From Pseudomonas taiwanensis (GTDB lineage Bacteria > Pseudomonadota > Gammaproteobacteria > Pseudomonadales > Pseudomonadaceae): a DNA stretch of 64,000 bases. Both the position numbers and the translations under genes were made by a program. Positions 62,280-64,000 of this stretch are shown one piece after another. Every line of letters starts with the position of its first letter. Positions within the stretch are counted from its first letter, which is position 1. Under the pieces are notes generated by a model, which worked only from the letters and a program-made list of their open reading frames with translations, was not told the DNA's origin and did no database searches. The stretch spans positions 1-64,000 of the forward strand of contig NZ_QJRF01000034.1 in NCBI RefSeq assembly GCF_013393345.1, given 5' to 3'.

Positions 62280-64000
62280 CTACTCGCTGTGCAGAGCGGC
62301 ATAAATCGACTCAGCAAGCTTTTTGCTGATGCCCGGTGCCTTGGCGATCTCTTCGATGCTCGCGCGGCTGAGTTCCTGCAGTCCGCCAAAGTGCTTGAGC
62401 AACTCGCGGCGTCGCTTGGGCCCTACTCCAGCCACGTCTTCCAGGCTCGAGGTACGCCGCGCTTTGCCACGCCGGGCGCGGTGGCCGGTGATGGCAAAAC
62501 GGTGAGCCTCGTCGCGAATCTGCTGGATCAGGTGCAAAGCGGGAGAGTCCGCTGGCAGCGTGAACTCGTGCGCAGCATCGTTCAGGTAGAGCGTTTCGAA
62601 ACCGGGCTTGCGAGTCACGCCCTTGGCGACGCCGAGCAGAATCAGCTCCGGCACGGCCAGTTCCTTCAATACTTCCTGGGCCATGGCCAACTGACCCTTG
62701 CCGCCATCCACCAGCAGGATATCGGGCAGCTTGCCTTCCCCGTCCTTGAGCTTGCCGAAGCGGCGCGAGAGCGCCTGGTGCATGGCGGCGTAGTCGTCAC
62801 CCGCGGTGACGCCCTCGATGTTGTAGCGTCGATAGTCCGACTTCAGTGCGCCCTCAGGGCCGAAGACTACGCATGACGCGACAGTGGCCTCACCACTGGA
62901 ATGGCTGATGTCGTAGCACTCCAGGCGCTGCGGCGCTTCATCCAGACCGAGGGCCTCGGCCAAGGCTTCGAAGCGAGCCGCAGTGTGCTGCCGGTTGGCC
63001 AGGCGCGCGGCCAACGCTTGCTCCGCGTTGGTGACTGCCAGCTGTTGCCAGCGTGCGCGCGTGCCACGCACCCGATGACTGATGTCCAGCTCCCGACCAC
63101 GTAATTCGGCCAGTGCTGCGATCAGTGTCGGGAAGTCTTCATGGGTTGCATTGACGATGAGTTCGCTGGGCAGATCGCGCTCCTGGTTGCCCAGGTAGTA
63201 CTGGGCGATGAACGCCACCAGCACGTCCGCAGATTCTTCTTCGATGCCGACCTGGGGGAAGAAATTCTTGCTGCCCAGCACACGTCCACCGCGAACGCTG
63301 ATCAGGTGGACACAAGCACCGCCCGGCGTCGCGATGGCAGCGACTACGTCGATATCGCCGGTGCCGCCTTCCATGCTTTGCTGGTCCTGCACCCGCCGCA
63401 GGATGGCAATCTGGTCGCGAAGCTCGGCCGCGCGCTCGAAATCGAGTTTCTGTGCCGCCCCTTCCATTGCCGTGGACAGCTCCTGGGTCAGCGCATTGCT
63501 ACGCCCTTCCAGGAACATCACGGAGTGCCGCACGTCTTCGGCGTATTCCGCCGGGTCCACCAGTGCAACGCAGGGTGCCTTGCAGCGCTTGATCTGGTAC
63601 TGCAGGCAAGGCCGGGTGCGGTTCTTGTAGTAGCTGTCTTCACACTGACGGACCAGGAAAGCCTTCTGCAGCAGGTTGAGGCTTTCGCGGATGGCACCGG
63701 CACTGGGATAAGGACCGAAATAGCGGCCCTTCTTCTTTTTCGCGCCCCGGTGGATGCTGAGTCTCGGAAAGTCGCCATCGCTCAGGTGCACATAGGGATA
63801 GGACTTATCGTCCCGCAGCAGGATGTTGTAAGGCGGCCGCCATTCCTTGATGAGCGTCTGCTCCAGCAGGAGCGCTTCAGTCTCATTGGCGGTAATGGTG
63901 GTCTCGACCTGGACGATCCGCGCCACCAGGGCTGCGGTCTTGGGCGCCAGCCCGGTCTTGCGGAAGTAGCTGGCGAGACGCTTCTTCAGGTTCTTCGCCT
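62280..64000 (-). CDS. uvrC: UvrC, excinuclease ABC subunit C (5' end outside window)
   Basis: The frame covers at least 573 residues and runs off the window edge; codons before 63926 ([18 protein letters not shown]) belong to the N-terminal GIY-YIG domain, so the gene continues beyond 64000. Visible parts are the rest of that domain ([20 protein letters not shown]), the Cys-bearing region [13 protein letters not shown], the UVR motif, the RNase-H-like nuclease domain ([20 protein letters not shown]) and C-terminal helix-hairpin-helix ([20 protein letters not shown]). It makes the dual incisions in nucleotide excision repair. Confidence 0.97.
   Translation of the reverse strand, partial: AKNLKKRLASYFRKTGLAPKTAALVARIVQVETTITANETEALLLEQTLIKEWRPPYNILLRDDKSYPYVHLSDGDFPRLSIHRGAKKKKGRYFGPYPSAGAIRESLNLLQKAFLVRQCEDSYYKNRTRPCLQYQIKRCKAPCVALVDPAEYAEDVRHSVMFLEGRSNALTQELSTAMEGAAQKLDFERAAELRDQIAILRRVQDQQSMEGGTGDIDVVAAIATPGGACVHLISVRGGRVLGSKNFFPQVGIEEESADVLVAFIAQYYLGNQERDLPSELIVNATHEDFPTLIAALAELRGRELDISHRVRGTRARWQQLAVTNAEQALAARLANRQHTAARFEALAEALGLDEAPQRLECYDISHSSGEATVASCVVFGPEGALKSDYRRYNIEGVTAGDDYAAMHQALSRRFGKLKDGEGKLPDILLVDGGKGQLAMAQEVLKELAVPELILLGVAKGVTRKPGFETLYLNDAAHEFTLPADSPALHLIQQIRDEAHRFAITGHRARRGKARRTSSLEDVAGVGPKRRRELLKHFGGLQELSRASIEEIAKAPGISKKLAESIYAALHSE

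Overview
The window is high-GC chromosomal DNA of a Pseudomonas, close to the P. aeruginosa / P. resinovorans side of the genus. The evidence is the pqq and PQQ-alcohol-oxidation genes, a pcaIJF-BDC cluster, a gor / VOC / galU / ugd block, and uvrC-pgsA followed by tRNA-Gly and tRNA-Cys. Many short palindromic REP-like repeats sit between genes. The assignment rests on protein recognition and gene order only; no database search was possible.

Region 1 (1-22.4 kb) is a PQQ-dependent alcohol oxidation regulon. It holds pqqA (23 residues), pqqB, the start of pqqC, an ExaC/PedI aldehyde dehydrogenase, a chemoreceptor, and a PedH-type (lanthanide-type) quinoprotein alcohol dehydrogenase. A pedF operon follows, encoding cytochrome c-550, a periplasmic binding protein, a SoxYZ-like carrier and a zinc metallohydrolase. 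Next come the PQQ-linked ABC system (binding protein, beta-propeller, ATPase, permease), a multicopper oxidase with a SCO-cytochrome c fusion, a CXXCW-type rhodanese-like protein and the AgmR/ErbR/PedR1 response regulator. Two features of this region look undescribed. One is a pair of paralogous 44-residue hydrophobic peptides (11282-11416 and 12809-12943) with matching promoter geometry. The other is a motif close to CTACTnCnTTGGTA that recurs in front of the genes of this regulon. Between the two peptide genes lies a module that looks like the phage P1 immunity arrangement: a C4-like antisense RNA, an overlapping leader peptide and a BRO-N/antirepressor-like gene.

Region 2 (22.4-31 kb) carries two DMT-family transporters, a TIM-barrel isomerase, an IclR regulator with a palindromic operator, an OprD-type porin, a KstD-like flavoprotein and an aldo/keto reductase. 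It is probably an aromatic or alicyclic acid catabolic unit. Region 3 (31-37 kb) is the beta-ketoadipate cluster pcaI-J-F-B-D-C, preceded by a near-consensus PcaR site. Region 4 (37-49 kb) has a nitronate monooxygenase with divergent LysR regulator, an alcohol / aldehyde dehydrogenase pair, dienelactone hydrolase, a UPF0126 membrane protein, gor, a VOC protein, galU and ugd.

Region 5 (49.5-61.4 kb) looks like an acquired segment between tRNA-Leu(TAA) and tRNA-Cys/tRNA-Gly. It holds a HigBA-type toxin-antitoxin locus with a frameshifted toxin, and a Fur-box-preceded operon matching the vibrioferrin order pvsABCDE with an SbnG-like citrate synthase/aldolase in front. It also has an inositol-monophosphatase-like protein with a degenerate active site and a truncated UmuC/RulB remnant. 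The window ends in the housekeeping genes pgsA and uvrC (cut by the window edge).
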